Shown here: positions 19,781-32,283 of the stretch, one piece after another
Position numbering within the stretch: the stretch's first letter is position 1
How the letters are laid out: each line of letters begins with the position of its first letter
DNA from: Kitasatospora sp. NBC_00240
GTDB taxonomy: Bacteria; Actinomycetota; Actinomycetes; Streptomycetales; Streptomycetaceae
DNA: 64,000 bases
NCBI RefSeq assembly: GCF_026342405.1
Contig: NZ_JAPEMU010000001.1
Coordinates: 3,720,001-3,784,000 of the forward strand
Reading direction: 5' to 3'
The notes under the pieces: generated by a model
Database searches by the model: none
What the model was told of the DNA's origin: nothing
Seen by the model: only the letters and a program-made list of their open reading frames with translations
Program-made: the position numbers and the translations under genes

Positions 19781-22474
19781 TCAGCGCAGCAGGCCGGTGT
19801 CCATCCCGGCCGACTCCGCCGGCAGCGCCACCAGGCCCAGCTCGGCCGGGGAGGCCAGCAGCGGGTGGGCCGGCAGCACCCGGACGGTGTAGCCGAAGGG
19901 GCCGGTCCGGCTGAGCTCCAGCTGGCCCTCGTAGCGGGTCCGGCCGTCGATGTCGGGGCCGCCGGCCGGCTTGAGCGCGAGCAGGGCGGCGTCCGAGATG
20001 CCGTCCCGCTCGTCCACCCGGCCGGAGACCACCTGGACCTCGACGTCGGCCGGCTCCAGCGGGCCGAGCGAGACCTGCACCCGCAGGGACAGCGCGCTGC
20101 CCAGCTCCTGCGCCTCGTCCGGGCACTCGGCCTCGACGTGCTCCACCCGGACGGCCGGCCAGGCCTGGCGGACCCTGGCCTTCCACTCGGCGAGCGCCCG
20201 GGCCCCGGCGTAGCCGGCGCCCCCCGGCGCGGGGGCGGCCAGCTCGCGCTGGGCCAGCGCGGCCGGCGTGTAGAGCCGCTCCACGTACTCCCGGACCATC
20301 CGGCCGGCCAGCACCTTGGGCCCGAGGGTGACCAGGGTGTGCCGGACCATCGCGATCCAGCGGTGCGGCAGCCCGTCCGCGCCCCGGTCGTAGAAGCGCG
20401 CCGCCACCTGGTGCTCGATCAGGTCGTACAGGGCGGCGGACTCGATGTCGTCGCGGCGCTCGGCCTCGGCGCTCTCCGGGTCCAGCACGCTGCCGACGCC
20501 GTCGGCGGTGGGGATCGCCCAGCCGTTCTGGCCGTCGTACCACTCGTCCCACCAGCCGTCGAGGACGGACAGGTTCAGGCAGCCGTTCAGGGCGGCCTTC
20601 ATCCCGGACGTCCCGCAGGCCTCCAGCGGCCGCAGCGGGTTGTTCAGCCAGACGTCGCAGCCGGGGTAGAGCCGCTGGGCCATCGCCATGTCGTAGTCGG
20701 GCAGGAAGACGATCCGGTGCCGGACCGCCGGGTCGTCGGCGAAGGCGACCATCTGCTGGATCAGCCGCTTGCCGCCGTCGTCGGCCGGGTGCGCCTTGCC
20801 GGCCACCACGATCTGCACCGGCCTGGTCGGGTGCAGCAGCAGGGCGCGCAGCCGCTGCTGGTCGCGCAGCATCAGGGTGAGCCGCTTGTACGAGGGCACC
20901 CGGCGGGCGAATCCGATGGTCAGCACGTCCGGGTCGAGCACCGAGCCGACCCAGCCGAGCTCGGCGTCACCGGCGCCGCGCTGGCGCCAGGAGGTGCGCA
21001 CCCGCGTCCGGGCCTCGTCCACGAGCTGGGCCCGCAGGGCGCGCCGCAGCTCCCAGATCTCGGTGTTGCCGATCCGCTCCAGGCCCGTCCAACGCTTGGT
21101 CTCGCCGGTGGTCATGGCGTCCTCGGCGCGTTCGGTGCCGATCTCGGCGGCGCCGAGCCGCACCACGGCCGGGTCGATCCAGGTCGGCGCGTGCACGCCG
21201 TTGGTGACCGAGGCGATCGGCACCTCGGCCGCGTCGAAACCCGGCCAGAGGCCGTTGAACATCGATCGGCTGACCTCGCCGTGCAGGGTGGAGACGCCGT
21301 TGGCGCGCTGCGCCAGCCGCAGGCCCATGGCGGCCATGTTGAACAGCTTGGGGTCGCCGCCGCGCCAGGTCTCGGCGCCGAGCGCGAGCACCCGCTCGAC
21401 CGGGACGCCGGCCAGCGCCGCGTCGCCGGTGAAGTGGCGGGCCACCAGGTCGCGGTCGAAGCGGTCGATGCCGGCCGGCACCGGCGTGTGGGTGGTGAAG
21501 AGCGTTCCGGCCCGGACGGCCTCCAGAGCGGCGGCGAAGTCCAGACCGTCGGCGCCCTCGTCGCTCTTCTCGCCGGCGGTGACCAGCTCCCGGATCCGCT
21601 CCACCCCGAGGAAGCCGGCGTGGCCCTCGTTGGTGTGGAAGACCTCGGGCGCGGCGTGGCCGGTGAGGCGGCAGTAGGTGCGGACGGCGCGGACGCCGCC
21701 GATCCCCAGCAGCATCTCCTGGAGCAGCCGGTGCTCACTGCCACCGCCGTAGAGGCGGTCCGTCACATCCCGCTCGGCGGGCGAGTTGGCCTCGATGTCG
21801 GAGTCGAGCAGCAGCAGCGGGACCCGCCCGACCTGGGCCTTCCAGACGTGGGCGGCCAGGGTGCGGCCGGCGGGCAGGGCGAGGTCGATCCGCACCGGGC
21901 CGCCGTCCGCCTCGCGGAGCAGGCTGACGGCGAGTTCGTCGGGGTCGAGCAGGGGGTAGCGCTCCTGCTGCCAGCCGTCCCGGCTGAGCGACTGGCGGAA
22001 GTAGCCGTGCCGGTAGAAGAGGCCGACGCCGATCAGCGGCACGCCGAGGTCGCTGGCGGACTTCAGGTGGTCGCCGGCCAGGATGCCGAGGCCGCCGGAG
22101 TACTGCGGCAGCGCGGCGGCGATGCCGTACTCCGGGGAGAAGTAGGCGACCGCGGCGGGCAGCGCGACGCCGTCCTCGGCGGACTGGTACCAGCGCGGGC
22201 CGGACTGGTATTCGCGCAGGTCGTCGGCGAGGTCGCCGAGCCTGCGCAGGAAGCGCCGGTCCGCGGCGAGGGCGGCGAGCCGGGCGGCCGGGACCTCGCC
22301 GAGCAGGCGCACCGGGTCCTCCCCGGTGGCGGCCCAGACCTCGGGGTCGACGGAGCGGAAGAGGTCTCTGGTCTCCGAGTGCCATGACCAGCGCAGATTG
22401 AGCGCGAGCTCGTGCAACGGCTGGAGTTGTTCGGGCAGGACGGTGCGGACGGTGAATCTGCGGATTGCCTTCAC
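19781..22474 (-). CDS. glgP: Alpha-glucan (glycogen/maltodextrin) phosphorylase
   Basis: This PLP-dependent enzyme releases glucose 1-phosphate from alpha-1,4-glucan ends. It has 897 residues and belongs to the long subfamily with an N-terminal DUF3417-type region (LNLRWSWHSETRDLF near residue 27). The PLP lysine lies in GTSGMKAALNG (Lys626), and the phosphorylase glycine-rich sequence LGILAGDHLKSASDLG is conserved. It starts at ATG 22474. It is transcribed away from glgE, with which it shares a 650-bp intergenic region, and it competes with GlgE for the same polymer, so coordinated opposite regulation would make sense. Confidence 0.95.
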   Translation of the reverse strand: MKAIRRFTVRTVLPEQLQPLHELALNLRWSWHSETRDLFRSVDPEVWAATGEDPVRLLGEVPAARLAALAADRRFLRRLGDLADDLREYQSGPRWYQSAEDGVALPAAVAYFSPEYGIAAALPQYSGGLGILAGDHLKSASDLGVPLIGVGLFYRHGYFRQSLSRDGWQQERYPLLDPDELAVSLLREADGGPVRIDLALPAGRTLAAHVWKAQVGRVPLLLLDSDIEANSPAERDVTDRLYGGGSEHRLLQEMLLGIGGVRAVRTYCRLTGHAAPEVFHTNEGHAGFLGVERIRELVTAGEKSDEGADGLDFAAALEAVRAGTLFTTHTPVPAGIDRFDRDLVARHFTGDAALAGVPVERVLALGAETWRGGDPKLFNMAAMGLRLAQRANGVSTLHGEVSRSMFNGLWPGFDAAEVPIASVTNGVHAPTWIDPAVVRLGAAEIGTERAEDAMTTGETKRWTGLERIGNTEIWELRRALRAQLVDEARTRVRTSWRQRGAGDAELGWVGSVLDPDVLTIGFARRVPSYKRLTLMLRDQQRLRALLLHPTRPVQIVVAGKAHPADDGGKRLIQQMVAFADDPAVRHRIVFLPDYDMAMAQRLYPGCDVWLNNPLRPLEACGTSGMKAALNGCLNLSVLDGWWDEWYDGQNGWAIPTADGVGSVLDPESAEAERRDDIESAALYDLIEHQVAARFYDRGADGLPHRWIAMVRHTLVTLGPKVLAGRMVREYVERLYTPAALAQRELAAPAPGGAGYAGARALAEWKARVRQAWPAVRVEHVEAECPDEAQELGSALSLRVQVSLGPLEPADVEVQVVSGRVDERDGISDAALLALKPAGGPDIDGRTRYEGQLELSRTGPFGYTVRVLPAHPLLASPAELGLVALPAESAGMDTGLLR

Positions 22475-23123
22475 GGCGTGAAGCGTAGACCCGTCATTGG
22501 CTCTGATGGCGTGTCACCTGACGTTTAGGTGATCCGTTCGGCCTATTGATGAGATCGCATTCAGCGCATTGGGCTGCGCGGGGGGCGCGCGGGGCGCACT
22601 TTTCCAAGTCCCGCACCACCAATGCGTGAACACTGTGGAACAGCTTGATTTCCGCTGGCCGATATACCCCTCGGGTGGTCCGAAAGTGTCGCACTACCGC
22701 TGCGTAGGTCTTGTCGGCGGTGTCACTATGAACAAAGGTCGTTGATGCTGCGGGGTGTGCGGCGACGGGTGGCGCCCCCCGACTGCAGCACGTCCGAATC
22801 CTTCCGCTTCGACAAACCCTCACCTTCCTTAGCCCATTCGGCCCTAGCCGCGTTTCCGTTGCGTGTCCTCGTGCTGCCTCCGCTCGTTCACGGGTGGGTT
22901 GGGTCGCACTGGGGCGCGCCCGGAGAGGCGCGCGCCGGGACGCGCGCGGGCTCTCGGACTCGCGGCCGCAGGCATGACCGGAGTCGGGCAGGTTGCCGGG
23001 TGCGGCGACATGGGCAGGCTCCGGTCGCGGCACGACCTCCCCCCACCCAGCAGTTCTCCCGGTACTCCCCTGGCCCCGGACCGGCCGGCGGGAGCTGCCG
23101 CCGATCTCGGGCAGGAGTTTGGC
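22475..23123. other. Divergent glgP-glgE control region
   Basis: 649 bp between the divergent starts. An inverted repeat lies near the glgP start (22514-22532). The middle (22540-22760) is less GC-rich and probably holds both promoters. The segment nearest glgE is open in the glgE frame back to 22863, but the sequence encoded there is not glgE-like and lacks a ribosome site, so I treat it as leader. Confidence 0.55.
22514..22532. promoter_or_regulatory. Inverted repeat TCACCT-N7-AGGTGA upstream of glgP
   Basis: Six-base perfect arms are centred about 49 bp upstream of the glgP start codon, in the position of an operator or core promoter element. The regulator is unknown. Confidence 0.45.
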
Positions 23124-25450
<2,327 letters not shown>

Positions 25451-25454
<4 letters not shown>

Positions 25455-27181
25455 CAGTGAACGAGCCCGTCCCCGACACCTTCGCCGAGACCTCGAAGAA
25501 GGACCTGGACCCGGAGTGGTTCAAACGTGCGGTTTTCTACGAGGTCCTCGTGCGGTCCTTCCAGGACAGCAACGGCGACGGCGTCGGCGACCTCCAGGGG
25601 CTCACGTCCAAACTCGACTACCTGCAGTGGCTCGGCGTGGACTGCCTCTGGCTGCCGCCGTTCTTCGCCTCCCCGCTGCGCGACGGCGGCTACGACGTGG
25701 CCGACTACAAGTCGGTGCTCCCCGAGTTCGGCGACCTGGCCGACTTCATGGAGTTCGTGGACGCCGCGCACGCCCGCGGCATGCGCGTGATCATCGACTT
25801 CGTGATGAACCACACCAGCGACCAGCACCCGTGGTTCCAGGCCTCCCGGGAGGACCCGGACGGCCCGTACGGCGACTTCTACATGTGGGCCGACGACGAC
25901 AAGCAGTACCCGGACGCCCGGATCATCTTCGTCGACACCGAGACCTCCAACTGGACGTACGACCCGGTGCGCAAGCAGTACTTCTGGCACCGGTTCTTCT
26001 CCCACCAGCCGGACCTCAACTACGACAACCCCCGGGTCCAGGAGGAGATGGTCGCCGGGCTCCGGTTCTGGCTGGACCTCGGGATCGACGGGTTCCGGCT
26101 CGACGCGGTGCCGTACCTGTTCGCCCGGGAGGGCACCAACTGCGAGAACCTCCCGGAGACCCACGAGTTCCTCGCCCGGGTCCGCAAGGAGATCGACGCG
26201 GACTACCCGGACACCGTGCTGCTCGCCGAGGCCAACCAGTGGCCGGAGGACGTGGTCGACTACTTCGGCGACTTCGGCTCCGGCGGCGACGAGTGCCACA
26301 TGGCGTTCCACTTCCCGGTGATGCCGCGGATCTTCATGGCCGTGCGCCGGGAGTCCCGCTACCCGGTCTCGGAGATCCTCGCCAAGACGCCGACCATCCC
26401 GGGCGGCTGCCAGTGGGGCATCTTCCTGCGCAACCACGACGAGCTGACCCTGGAGATGGTCACCGACGAGGAGCGCGACTACATGTACGCGGAGTACGCC
26501 AAGGACCCGCGGATGCGCGCCAACGTGGGCATCCGCCGGCGCCTGGCGCCGCTGCTGGAGAACGACCGCAACCAGATCGAGCTGTTCACGGCCCTGCTGC
26601 TGTCGCTGCCCGGCTCCCCGGTGCTGTACTACGGGGACGAGATCGGCATGGGCGACAACATCTGGCTGGGCGACCGGGACGGCGTCCGGACCCCGATGCA
26701 ATGGACGCCCGACCGCAACGCGGGTTTCTCCTCCGCCGACCCGGGCAGGCTCAGTCTGCCGCCCATCATGGACCCGGTGTACGGCTATCAGGTGACCAAC
26801 GTCGAAGCTCAGCAGAGCAGTTCGAGTTCGCTGCTGCACTGGACGCGTCGCATGATCGAGATCCGCAAGCTCAACCCGGCGTTCGGCCTCGGCACCTACA
26901 CCGAGCTTCCCTCCAGCAACCCCGCGGTACTGGCCTTCGTGCGCGAGTACGAGGGCGACCTGGTCATGTGCGTGAACAACTTCTCGCGGTTCGCGCAGCC
27001 GACCGAGCTGGACCTGCGTCGGTACGGAGGCCGGTACCCGGTCGAGCTGATCGGCGGGGTGCGCTTCCCCTCGATCGGCGAGTGGCCGTACCTGCTCACC
27101 CTCGCGGGGCACGGCTTCTACTGGTTCCAGCTCCGCAAGCCGCCCCGCCCCGACGGGGCCCGGCCCACGGGTCTGCAGTAA
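25451..27181 (+). CDS. treS: Trehalose synthase (maltose-trehalose isomerase)
   Basis: TreS interconverts trehalose and maltose. Maltose is then phosphorylated by Pep2 for GlgE. The GTG start overlaps the glgE stop (GTGA) and gives 576 residues. This GH13_16 barrel has catalytic Asp218 ([11 protein letters not shown]), Glu260 ([12 protein letters not shown]) and Asp330 ([10 protein letters not shown]). The N-terminal [15 protein letters not shown] segment is the family signature. The C-terminus (FYWFQLRKP) is complete and there is no fused kinase domain. A hairpin follows at 27211, before pep2. Confidence 0.97.
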
Positions 27182-27210
27182 CGGTCCCTCTGGGCCCCAG
27201 GGCCCAAGCG

Positions 27211-27250
27211 CTTCGGGGCGCGCGGGAGTTCGCGCCCGCGCCCCCCGAAG
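27211..27250 (+). terminator. Hairpin between treS and pep2
   Basis: The 16-bp arms CTTCGGGGCGCGCGGG / CCCGCGCCCCCCGAAG have one mismatch and an 8-base loop, 30 bp after treS. It could terminate or attenuate the glgE-treS transcript ahead of pep2, whose start is 168 bp further on. Confidence 0.65.
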
Positions 27251-27417
27251 GCGCCTGCACCACCGCGTACGGAGAACAGCCCAACGGCCCACCACACTAT
27301 GGCGTGACACCCGAGCCCCGCTCGCGTGCCGTCGCCGCCGCGCAGCCGAAATCCGGAAGACTGACGGGCCCGGCCAGACCCGTCGGGCAGTCGGCCCGCT
27401 TCCGGGGAAAGGGAGTC

Positions 27418-28908
27418 ATGTCCGAAACCTCCCGGTCTCAAGCCCATGTGCACCGCGACACCCCCACCGGCACGGCCGTGCCGGCCGGAGCGCGGAGCCC
27501 CGGGGTACGCAGAACCGCCTTGGGAGTCAGCGAGCTGATCCAGGCAGCGCTGCCGCTGATCACCGATTGGCTCCCCACCCAACGCTGGTACGCCGGCAAG
27601 GGGCGCGCCATCACCGGCCTCACGCCGGTGGTCGGCACCCCGCTGCAGGTCGGCGATCCCTCACTGCTGCACCTGCTGCTGCGGGTCGAGCACGGGACCG
27701 CCGGCGGCACCCCGCAGGGGGACATCTACCAACTGCTGCTCGGCACCCGCTCGGAGGAGCCCGCCGGGATCGGCCCGGGCGCCGTACTGGGCCGGCTCAG
27801 CCAGGGGCCTTACGACGGCGCCCTGCTCTACGACGCGGTGCACGACCCGGAGCTGACCGGCCGGCTGCTGGAGCACCTGGCGACCGGCGACCGGTTCGGC
27901 TCGCTGTCCTTCCGCCGCACCCCCGGCCCCGGACTGCCCGCCAACCTGCCGGGCCGGGCCAGCACCGCCGAACAGAGCAACAGCTCGGTGATCTACGGGA
28001 CCTCGCTGATCCTCAAGCTGTTCCGCCGGATCAGCCCCGGCACCAACCCGGACCTCGAACTCTCGCTCGCCCTCTCGCGGGCCGGCTCCACCCGCATCCC
28101 GCGGGTCGCCGCCTGGTTCGAGAGCCGGCTGGAGCGCGCCGAGCCGGCCACCCTCGGCCTGCTCCAGCGCTACCTGCCGGACGCCGAGGACGGCTGGGAG
28201 CTGGCCCTGGACCAGGTCGGCCGGCTCAAGGGCGACCCGTCCCCCGGCAACTTCGCCATCGAGGCGCACCGGCTCGGCCGGGCCACCGCCGAGGTGCACC
28301 GGGTGCTCGCCCGCTCGATGCCGGTGGCACGCCTGGACCGCACCCAGACCAGACAGCTGGCCACCGCGATGGCCGACCGGCTCGACAGCGCCGTCGCCGC
28401 CGTCCCCGGCCTGCTGCGCTACCGCTCCGCGCTGCGCAGCGCCTTCCAGCAGCTCGCGGACGCCCACCCGGACGGCATGCCCGTCCAGCGGATCCACGGC
28501 GACCTGCACCTGGGCCAGGCGATGCGCACCCCGCAGGGCTGGGTGCTGCTGGACTTCGAGGGCGAGCCCGCCAAGACGGTGGCCGAGCGCCGGGAGCCGC
28601 AGACCGCCCTGCGGGACGTCGCCGCGATGCTGCGCTCCTTCGACTACGCCGCCGCGCACCTGCTGGCCGGCGGCCCGGTCGACCCGGAGCTGGCCCACCT
28701 GGCGGCGGCCTGGGCCGCCCGCAACCGCACCGCGTACTGCGCGGGGTACACGGCCGGCGGCGGCACCGACCCGGCGGCCTCGCCGGAGCTGATGCGCGCG
28801 CTGGAGATCGACAAGGCGGTGTACGAGGTGGTGTACGAGGCCCGGCACCGGCCCAGCTGGCTGCCGATCCCGCTCGCCGCCATCAACCGGCTGGCCCTGA
28901 CCGTCTGA
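27418..28908 (+). CDS. pep2: Maltokinase (maltose 1-phosphate synthesis)
   Basis: Pep2/Mak phosphorylates maltose with ATP to give alpha-maltose 1-phosphate, the GlgE donor. The ATG at 27418 follows GGGAAAGGGAG and gives 496 residues. The N-terminal cap region contains LPTQRWYAGKGR, a family hallmark. The kinase core shows HGDLHLGQ (His360, Asp362) and LLDFEGEP (Asp379), the aminoglycoside-phosphotransferase-like catalytic and metal-binding motifs. In many actinomycetes the gene follows treS or is fused to it. Here it is separate, with its own ribosome site. Confidence 0.95.
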   Translation: MSETSRSQAHVHRDTPTGTAVPAGARSPGVRRTALGVSELIQAALPLITDWLPTQRWYAGKGRAITGLTPVVGTPLQVGDPSLLHLLLRVEHGTAGGTPQGDIYQLLLGTRSEEPAGIGPGAVLGRLSQGPYDGALLYDAVHDPELTGRLLEHLATGDRFGSLSFRRTPGPGLPANLPGRASTAEQSNSSVIYGTSLILKLFRRISPGTNPDLELSLALSRAGSTRIPRVAAWFESRLERAEPATLGLLQRYLPDAEDGWELALDQVGRLKGDPSPGNFAIEAHRLGRATAEVHRVLARSMPVARLDRTQTRQLATAMADRLDSAVAAVPGLLRYRSALRSAFQQLADAHPDGMPVQRIHGDLHLGQAMRTPQGWVLLDFEGEPAKTVAERREPQTALRDVAAMLRSFDYAAAHLLAGGPVDPELAHLAAAWAARNRTAYCAGYTAGGGTDPAASPELMRALEIDKAVYEVVYEARHRPSWLPIPLAAINRLALTV

Positions 28909-28911
28909 CCC

Positions 28912-28935
28912 GGCCCGGCCGTCCCCGGCCGGGCC
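28912..28935 (+). terminator. Small GC hairpin between pep2 and glgB
   Basis: The perfect 10-bp arms GGCCCGGCCG / CGGCCGGGCC with a TCCC loop lie 4 bp after pep2. It may act as a weak terminator or an mRNA-stabilising hairpin, since glgB begins only 111 bp after pep2. Confidence 0.5.
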
Positions 28936-29019
28936 GCCCGCACCCTCCGCCCGTTCGTCCGCCCCGACCGTCCGCAGGATCCGCGCCCCGCCGTACCGAC
29001 CCCGCTGGAGGACCCCGTC

Positions 29020-31509
29020 GTGACTCCGCTCGACCTGCCAGGCCGCACCACCACCCCCGCCGTGCCCGCGACCTTCCTCGCGGGCACGGACTCACCGAGG
29101 CGAGAGCCCGTGGTGCCCCAGCGGGCCGAGCCGGAGCACCCCGCCCCGGCCCCGGGCGCCACCCGTCCCCGCACCGCAGCGCCCCGCACGGCCCGGGCGG
29201 GCGCCGCACCGGCCGGCGCCGCACCCTCCACCACCGCACCCGCCCCCGGCCGGACCGCCGGTGCGGCCCCCTCCGCCGCGGATGCCGCCCAGGCGGGCGC
29301 GCTGCGGCTGCCGGAGGCCCCGCTGCCGCCCTCCGAGGTCGACCGGCTGGTCGGCGGTGCGCACCACGACCCGCACGCCCTGCTCGGCGCCCACCCGACC
29401 AACGGCGGCACCGCGATCCGCGTCCTGCGCCCGTTCGCCGAACGGGTGGTGGTGGAGACCGGCCAGGGCCCGGCCGAACTCACCCACCAGCAGAACGGCC
29501 TGTTCACCGGTCTGCTGCCGGGCAGCGGCCTGCAGCGCGCCACCCTCGCCGAGCACCGGCTGCTGGTCACCTACCCCGGCGGCAGCCCGCTGCCGCAGTA
29601 CGACGGCTACCGCGCCGGCCCGACCCTCGGCGAACTCGACCTGCACCTGATCTCCGAAGGCCGGCACGAGCAGCTCTGGCGGGCGCTGGGCTCGCACCTG
29701 CGCACCGTGGACGGCGTCGACGGCACCGCCTTCGCCGTCTGGGCGCCCAACGCGGCCGGCGTCCGGCTGATCGGCGACTTCAACCACTGGGACGGCACCG
29801 GCCACCCGATGCGCTCGCTGGGCTCCTCCGGCATCTGGGAGCTGTTCGTGCCGGGCCTGGCCGAGGGCACCCAGTACAAGTACGAGATCCGCACCCGGGA
29901 CGGCCGCACCCTCGACAAGGCCGACCCGCTGGCCCGGGCCACCCAGTGCCCGCCCGGCACCGCCTCCGTCGTCACCTCCTCCTCGTACAGCTGGCAGGAC
30001 GCCGACTGGATGGACCGTCGCGCCCGGGCCGTGCACCACCGCGCCCCGATGTCGGTCTACGAACTGCACCTCGCCTCCTGGCGGCCCGACCTCACCAGCT
30101 ACCGCGAGATCGCCGAGGAACTCCCCGGCTACCTCAAGGAGCTGAACTTCACCCACGTGGAGTTCATGCCGGTGATGGAGCACCCCTTCGGCGGCTCCTG
30201 GGGCTATCAGGTCTCCGGCTTCTACGCGCCGACCGCCCGGCTCGGCGGCCCGGACGACTTCCGCCACCTGGTCGACACCCTGCACCGGCACGGGATCGGC
30301 GTGATCGTCGACTGGGTGCCCGCGCACTTCCCCAAGGACGACTTCGCGCTGGCCCGCTTCGACGGCGAGCCGCTGTACGAGCCCGCCGACCCGCTGCGCG
30401 CCGAGCACCCCGACTGGGGCACCCTGGAGTTCGACTACGGCCGCACCGAGGTCCGCAACTTCCTGGTCGCCAACGCGGTGTACTGGTGCGAGGAGTTCCA
30501 CATCGACGGCCTACGGGTGGACGCCGTCGCCTCGATGCTCTACCTCGACTACTCCCGCGAGGGCGGCGCCTGGACCCCGAACCAGTTCGGCGGCCGGGAG
30601 AACCTGGACGCCGCGGCCTTCCTGCAGGAGATGAACGCCACCGTCTACCGGCGCTGCCCCGGCGTGATCACCATCGCCGAGGAGTCCACCGCCTGGGACG
30701 GCGTCACCCGCCCCACCGACAGCGGGGGCCTCGGCTTCGGCCTGAAGTGGAACATGGGCTGGATGCACGACTCGCTGGTCTACATCTCCAAGGAGCCGGT
30801 GCACCGCAAGTACCACCACAACGAGATCACCTTCTCGATGGTGTACGCGTACTCGGAGAACTACGTGCTGCCGATCTCGCACGACGAGGTGGTGCACGGC
30901 AAGCAGTCGCTGGTCTCCAAGATGCCCGGCGACTGGTGGCAGCAGCGCGCCAACCACCGCGCCTACCTGGGCTTCATGTGGGCCCACCCCGGCAAGCAAC
31001 TGCTCTTCATGGGACAGGAGTTCGCCCAGGGCGCCGAGTGGGACCACGAGCACGGACCGCAGTGGTGGGTACTGGCCGACGACTGGCCGGCGGCCGCCGA
31101 GCACCGGGGCGTGCGCGAGCTGGTGCGCGACCTCAACGGGGCCTACCTGGACGCGCCGGCCCTGTGGGAGCAGGACACCACCCCCGACGGCTTCCGCTGG
31201 CTGGACGGCGGCGCCGCCGAGGACAACCTGCTCTCCTTCGTCCGGTACGCCGCCGACGGCACCCCGCTGGTGGCCGTCTGCAACTTCTCCCCCGTGGTGC
31301 GGCACGGCTACCGGGTCGGCCTGCCCACCCTGGCCGGCGCCGAGCAGCTGTGGGAGGAGGTGCTGAACACCGACGCGGAGGCGTACGGCGGCAGCGGCAT
31401 CGCCAACTCCAGCCCGGTGAAGGCGGAGAAGGTCTCCTGGAACGGGCAGGACCGCAGCGCCGAACTCGTCCTGCCGCCGCTGGCGACGGTCTGGCTGCGC
31501 CCGGTCTGA
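29020..31509 (+). CDS. glgB: 1,4-alpha-glucan branching enzyme
   Basis: GlgB makes alpha-1,6 branches in the glucan produced by GlgE. The GTG at 29020 has GGAGG ten bases upstream and gives 829 residues. Catalytic Asp501 ([11 protein letters not shown]), Glu554 (IAEESTAW) and Asp622 ([10 protein letters not shown]) have exactly the spacing of E. coli Asp405/Glu458/Asp526, which shows an N-terminal extension of about 96 residues rich in Ala, Pro, Arg and Thr. Two N-terminal beta domains (the second starts at [16 protein letters not shown], near residue 222) precede the GH13_9 barrel. It ends the glgE pathway cluster. Confidence 0.96.
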   Translation: MTPLDLPGRTTTPAVPATFLAGTDSPRREPVVPQRAEPEHPAPAPGATRPRTAAPRTARAGAAPAGAAPSTTAPAPGRTAGAAPSAADAAQAGALRLPEAPLPPSEVDRLVGGAHHDPHALLGAHPTNGGTAIRVLRPFAERVVVETGQGPAELTHQQNGLFTGLLPGSGLQRATLAEHRLLVTYPGGSPLPQYDGYRAGPTLGELDLHLISEGRHEQLWRALGSHLRTVDGVDGTAFAVWAPNAAGVRLIGDFNHWDGTGHPMRSLGSSGIWELFVPGLAEGTQYKYEIRTRDGRTLDKADPLARATQCPPGTASVVTSSSYSWQDADWMDRRARAVHHRAPMSVYELHLASWRPDLTSYREIAEELPGYLKELNFTHVEFMPVMEHPFGGSWGYQVSGFYAPTARLGGPDDFRHLVDTLHRHGIGVIVDWVPAHFPKDDFALARFDGEPLYEPADPLRAEHPDWGTLEFDYGRTEVRNFLVANAVYWCEEFHIDGLRVDAVASMLYLDYSREGGAWTPNQFGGRENLDAAAFLQEMNATVYRRCPGVITIAEESTAWDGVTRPTDSGGLGFGLKWNMGWMHDSLVYISKEPVHRKYHHNEITFSMVYAYSENYVLPISHDEVVHGKQSLVSKMPGDWWQQRANHRAYLGFMWAHPGKQLLFMGQEFAQGAEWDHEHGPQWWVLADDWPAAAEHRGVRELVRDLNGAYLDAPALWEQDTTPDGFRWLDGGAAEDNLLSFVRYAADGTPLVAVCNFSPVVRHGYRVGLPTLAGAEQLWEEVLNTDAEAYGGSGIANSSPVKAEKVSWNGQDRSAELVLPPLATVWLRPV

Positions 31510-31515
31510 CCGCAC

Positions 31516-31550
31516 CCCGTGTGGCGGCGGCGACCCCGCCGCTACACGGG
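31516..31550. terminator. Terminator between glgB and the PIN-domain gene
   Basis: The 15-bp arms CCCGTGTGGCGGCGG / CCGCCGCTACACGGG have one mismatch, 6 bp after glgB. The hairpin overlaps the last codons of the convergent PIN gene, whose stop is at 31542. Confidence 0.8.
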
Positions 31551-31961
31551 CGTGACCAGCACCTCGTACCCGTAGGCATCGGCGTACGCGGCGATGTCGC
31601 CCGGGTCCGAGGTCATGATCTCCTCGGCCTGGTACAACTCCGCTGTGACCACGACCAGGGCGTCGACGACGTCCAGGCGCTTGCCCTTGGGCGGAGTGGT
31701 GATCGCGAGAATCTTGGCGACCGCCTGGTAGTCGTCGAACGTGTAACCGGTGTACACCTCGCACTGCGAGAGGAACGGGCCGACCGTGGCGGCGGTCCGC
31801 CCCGGGCGCCACACCTGCGCGTACACCGGACCGGGGACGACCGGGGCCACCCCCTCGGCAACCAGCGTCTTGTGCAAACTGCGGGCACCCCCCGGCTTCG
31901 CCAGGCCGATCAGCATTCCGGCGTCGTAGACCGCGAAGCGGCTGGCCGTCCGCCGGGTCAC
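31542..31961 (-). CDS. PIN-domain protein, VapC-like toxin (possibly impaired)
   Basis: This 139-residue protein has a PIN (RNase) fold. Acidic residues Asp13 (VYDAGMLIG), Asp97/Asp100 (RLDVVDALVV) and Asp119/Asp122 (TSDPGDIA) are in the expected places. The second conserved acidic position, normally glutamate in an AEVWR-like motif, is glutamine (YAQVWRPG, Gln49), so activity may be lowered or lost. It overlaps the upstream ribbon-helix-helix gene by ATGA, the usual antitoxin-toxin order. VapC toxins cleave tRNA or rRNA. The target here is unknown. Confidence 0.85.
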   Translation of the reverse strand: MTRRTASRFAVYDAGMLIGLAKPGGARSLHKTLVAEGVAPVVPGPVYAQVWRPGRTAATVGPFLSQCEVYTGYTFDDYQAVAKILAITTPPKGKRLDVVDALVVVTAELYQAEEIMTSDPGDIAAYADAYGYEVLVTPV

Positions 31962-32275
31962 GCCACCGCCCGGCGGGTGCCGGCCACGAAGCTCTGGGCC
32001 CTGGCCCGCCGGGCTTCGACCCGCTCCTCCGCGGTGGGCTCGCCGATGGTGGAGTCGCCCTCCACCTCGACCGCCTCACCCCGCTCGGCGAGCACCCGCT
32101 TCACCCGCTCCTCGAAGGCCACCCGGTGCGTAGCGGTCCGCTCCAGCCGGTCCGCGCGCTCCAGGGCGGCGGCGACCACGAACGCCGAGAAGTCGACGCC
32201 CTCGGCCGCGGCGGCCGCCTTGAGCCGACGGTCTGCCTGCTCGTCCAACGAAATCGAAGATCGCTTCTTCGCCAT
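31958..32275 (-). CDS. Ribbon-helix-helix antitoxin-like protein
   Basis: This 105-residue protein begins KKRSSISLDEQADRRLKAAA, a ribbon-helix-helix DNA-binding segment (about residues 5-45). A charged helical C-terminus follows that would wrap the toxin. Immediate ATGA overlap with the PIN gene supports a VapB-type role. Direct repeats 10-40 bp upstream of the start (32284-32313) are plausible autoregulatory sites. The pair sits between glgB and pta, as an accessory insertion in otherwise core metabolism genes. Confidence 0.82.
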   Translation of the reverse strand: MAKKRSSISLDEQADRRLKAAAAAEGVDFSAFVVAAALERADRLERTATHRVAFEERVKRVLAERGEAVEVEGDSTIGEPTAEERVEARRARAQSFVAGTRRAVA

Positions 32276-32283
32276 GCATACAC

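Noticed and set aside
22863..23123. GlgE starting 87 codons earlier
   Set aside because: The extra sequence has no ribosome site or family character, whereas AGGAG precedes the ATG at 23124.
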